The position numbers and the translations under genes were made by a program. 64,000 nt of DNA from Croceitalea sp947503285. Its GTDB lineage: Bacteria; Bacteroidota; Bacteroidia; Flavobacteriales; Flavobacteriaceae. Positions 62,399 to 64,000 of this stretch are shown one piece after another. The DNA is taken from NCBI RefSeq assembly GCF_036985505.1, contig NZ_BTGQ01000001.1:1036456-1100455 (forward strand), given 5' to 3'. The notes beneath the pieces are model-generated. The model was not told the DNA's origin, did no database searches, and worked only from the letters and a program-made list of their open reading frames with translations. Every line of letters begins with the position of its first letter. The stretch's first letter is position 1.

Positions 62399-64000
62399 CT
62401 ATTTCTTAACCACTAACTTGGCTTGGGACATCACCGCTTGAGTATCAGAATAAACTTGAAGGATATAAATTCCCGCTTCAACATCGGTCATGTTCATTTC
62501 AAATTGCACCTCCTTCTTAAATTGCTGGTTAAATTCTACTGATTTTACCAGACGACCAGAAATATCGAACAGTTGAATCCCTTCTATTTGAAAACCAGAA
62601 CCCTCAGATATATCTACTATCAACGTATGGGATACTGGATTGGGATAGACGCTTATTTTAGGGACTTCGATAAAATCGAATCGATTCGCTGTAAAACTTG
62701 ACGTTCCAGAAGTGGTAAAAGGAACCCTCCACGTATTTTTCACTGGAAGGAAAAGACCATTTATCCCGCCATTTACAACTATCAACTCGCCATTGATGAC
62801 CTTTGCAGACGGTGCTAAAAGTCCATGAGGGAGCCTACAAAGTTCAGTCCATATATTCGTCACAGGGTTATATTCCGTAATGTTGTCATAGAAAAAATCA
62901 CCATTTACATTTGCCTCAACCCCACCTGCGATTACAATGTTACCATTGACGACAAAAGTTGAAGATTCAAAATGAGATCTATCTGAAGGTAGATCTGCAA
63001 GGCGTGTCCATATATTGGTGGTTGGGTCATAAACATGCAAAAAACGTTGATCATCAACCTCGTCTTCATTATCATGTCCAAATTGTCCTCCAATGGCATA
63101 TATTAGTCCATCGACCACCGCCGAACTAAGATGGTTTCTAGGATTGGGAAGAGGGGCTCTCGACTGCCATCCAGCACCTAAATTATTAATATCCAGTACA
63201 AAATGTTCTCCAGTATCCGTAATCCGATCTGTAAGTAATCCTCCAAAATAGTGTATCATACCATTATGAAAAGTCGCTGTTCCTGATCCCCTCGCAACAG
63301 GAAGGTTGGGACCTATTCTCCAACTATCATTGACCGTATTATAAATTTGTACCTGCGCGGTGGGTATGCCTGGGTGTGGTCCTGCAAAACCTCCTATCAC
63401 CCAAACCTCTTCATTTACCACAGCAATACCCATGTGGGTAACAGCTGTAGGCATAGGAGTCCCTGTCGTCCAAGAATTCAATGAAGGATCATAGATTTCT
63501 GTAGCATCTGAAATTCCAAGACCGGTAGTAAATCCTGCAAACGTATATAAATTGCCATTTATCGCCGCACTTTGTGATTCCAATCTTTCGGTAATGGCAT
63601 TCATTCCTGTTTCCCATTGACAAGCATCCTGCGCAGTACCCCCATCATCTAGCACCCTCACGTTGTCCACCCGGTATATCTCGTTGTTCGCACTGACCTG
63701 GCCCTCAAGAACAATCTGGACCGTACTGCCCGTAATCACGGGTGAACTGAGCTCCACGGCCGACTCAAGATCGTCGGCAACCGCCCCGAACCCTACCTGC
63801 ACGCCGCCGTCCACAATATAGTACGCACGCACAAAGTCGACCGATTCCTTGTTCGTGTTGACGTCGTCAACATCGACCGATACCCTGACCGGGCCACCGA
63901 TCGGTATCACCTCGGAGGTCCATACACCGGGAACGGGACTGCCGCCGCGCACCTCAAAAGCACCGTCCTGAACGTCGAAGAAACCGCCCGTGCGGACGGC
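62399..64000 (-). CDS. Kelch-repeat T9SS cargo protein, N-terminally truncated
   Basis: The frame is open to the right window edge (the GTG at 63952 is internal; upstream codons give RTGGFFDVQDGAFEV), so the 5' end lies outside. The visible 533 residues comprise a beta-sandwich domain (first about 130 residues), then five or six Kelch blades with GG pairs (VIGGFAGPHPG, YFGGLLTDR, AIGGQFGHDN, IAGGVEANVN) forming a beta-propeller, and a C-terminal type IX secretion domain (VYPNPVSHTLIVDIS and GIYILQVYSDTQ). It is probably cell-surface or secreted. The first domain is markedly richer in G+C than the rest of the gene. Confidence 0.8.
   Translation of the reverse strand, partial: AVRTGGFFDVQDGAFEVRGGSPVPGVWTSEVIPIGGPVRVSVDVDDVNTNKESVDFVRAYYIVDGGVQVGFGAVADDLESAVELSSPVITGSTVQIVLEGQVSANNEIYRVDNVRVLDDGGTAQDACQWETGMNAITERLESQSAAINGNLYTFAGFTTGLGISDATEIYDPSLNSWTTGTPMPTAVTHMGIAVVNEEVWVIGGFAGPHPGIPTAQVQIYNTVNDSWRIGPNLPVARGSGTATFHNGMIHYFGGLLTDRITDTGEHFVLDINNLGAGWQSRAPLPNPRNHLSSAVVDGLIYAIGGQFGHDNEDEVDDQRFLHVYDPTTNIWTRLADLPSDRSHFESSTFVVNGNIVIAGGVEANVNGDFFYDNITEYNPVTNIWTELCRLPHGLLAPSAKVINGELIVVNGGINGLFLPVKNTWRVPFTTSGTSSFTANRFDFIEVPKISVYPNPVSHTLIVDISEGSGFQIEGIQLFDISGRLVKSVEFNQQFKKEVQFEMNMTDVEAGIYILQVYSDTQAVMSQAKLVVKK

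Noticed and set aside
1..64000. CRISPR arrays, rRNA genes and insertion sequences
   Set aside because: No spaced identical direct repeats of CRISPR type, no rRNA-like segment and no transposase gene were found on either strand.

Overview
The window is a piece of chromosome from a member of the Bacteroidota, very probably the class Flavobacteriia. The evidence is the gliding-motility pair GldF/GldG, a protein ending in a type IX secretion sorting domain, Bacteroidota-style promoters with the -7 box TAnnTTTG, an RND pump fused to its outer-membrane factor, and several Bacteroidota-typical small families (GDCCVxC, DUF6660, DUF6624, DUF4870). I cannot name the genus from sequence alone. No rRNA gene, complete tRNA gene or CRISPR array was seen.

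Positions 1 to about 43,407 look like the right-hand part of a genomic island. Its right end is marked by a tyrosine integrase (41980-43191, minus), a helix-turn-helix protein, and a 3' fragment of a tRNA-Met gene (43366-43407) that lacks its 5' half. The left end lies outside the window. The island has three blocks. (a) 1-15261, plus strand, tightly packed stress and energy genes: a truncated D-lactate dehydrogenase, a universal stress protein, a K+ channel, an ATP-cone/Mrr-type nuclease, a beta-CASP metallohydrolase, two small membrane proteins, an archaeal-type AMP/thymidine phosphorylase, a saccharopine-dehydrogenase-like protein, a PRPP synthetase, then a CopB-type copper ATPase, an MFS exporter, a cardiolipin-synthase-like enzyme and a flavin/PNPOx protein. 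(b) 15993-32282, minus strand, metal handling: a CsoR-associated thioredoxin/HMA/MerT-like cluster, a mercury-type operon (arsR, merTP, flavin disulfide reductase, methyltransferase, GDCCVxC protein), a DUF4238 protein, a Zn/Cd-type P-ATPase, a Fur/Zur regulator, and a CzcB/CzcA-TolC efflux system. (c) 32323-41114, minus strand, a five-gene operon: a PHP/SMC-like ATPase of the TrlF type followed by a divergent Wadjet/MksBEFG-like condensin set (JetA-B-C-D).

Right of the tRNA fragment is ordinary core chromosome. It holds a LytTR response regulator and LytS-like kinase with three perfectly phased 21-bp repeats in front of a divergent lipoprotein gene, a DUF6624 protein, an acetate-use unit (DUF4212 subunit, sodium/solute symporter, acetyl-CoA synthetase), purC, phoH, a SAM hydrolase, gldF-gldG, dnaN, a DUF4870 protein, mnmE, a leucine-rich-repeat protein, and the C-terminal part of a Kelch-repeat T9SS cargo cut by the window end.

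Functionally, the island joins metal efflux, redox and nucleotide-recycling stress functions with anti-plasmid or anti-phage defence. Candidate operators for ArsR, CsoR and Fur-type regulators can be read in front of the units they would control. Promoter and operator calls rest on visual motif matches, and family names are from recognition of sequence motifs without any database search.
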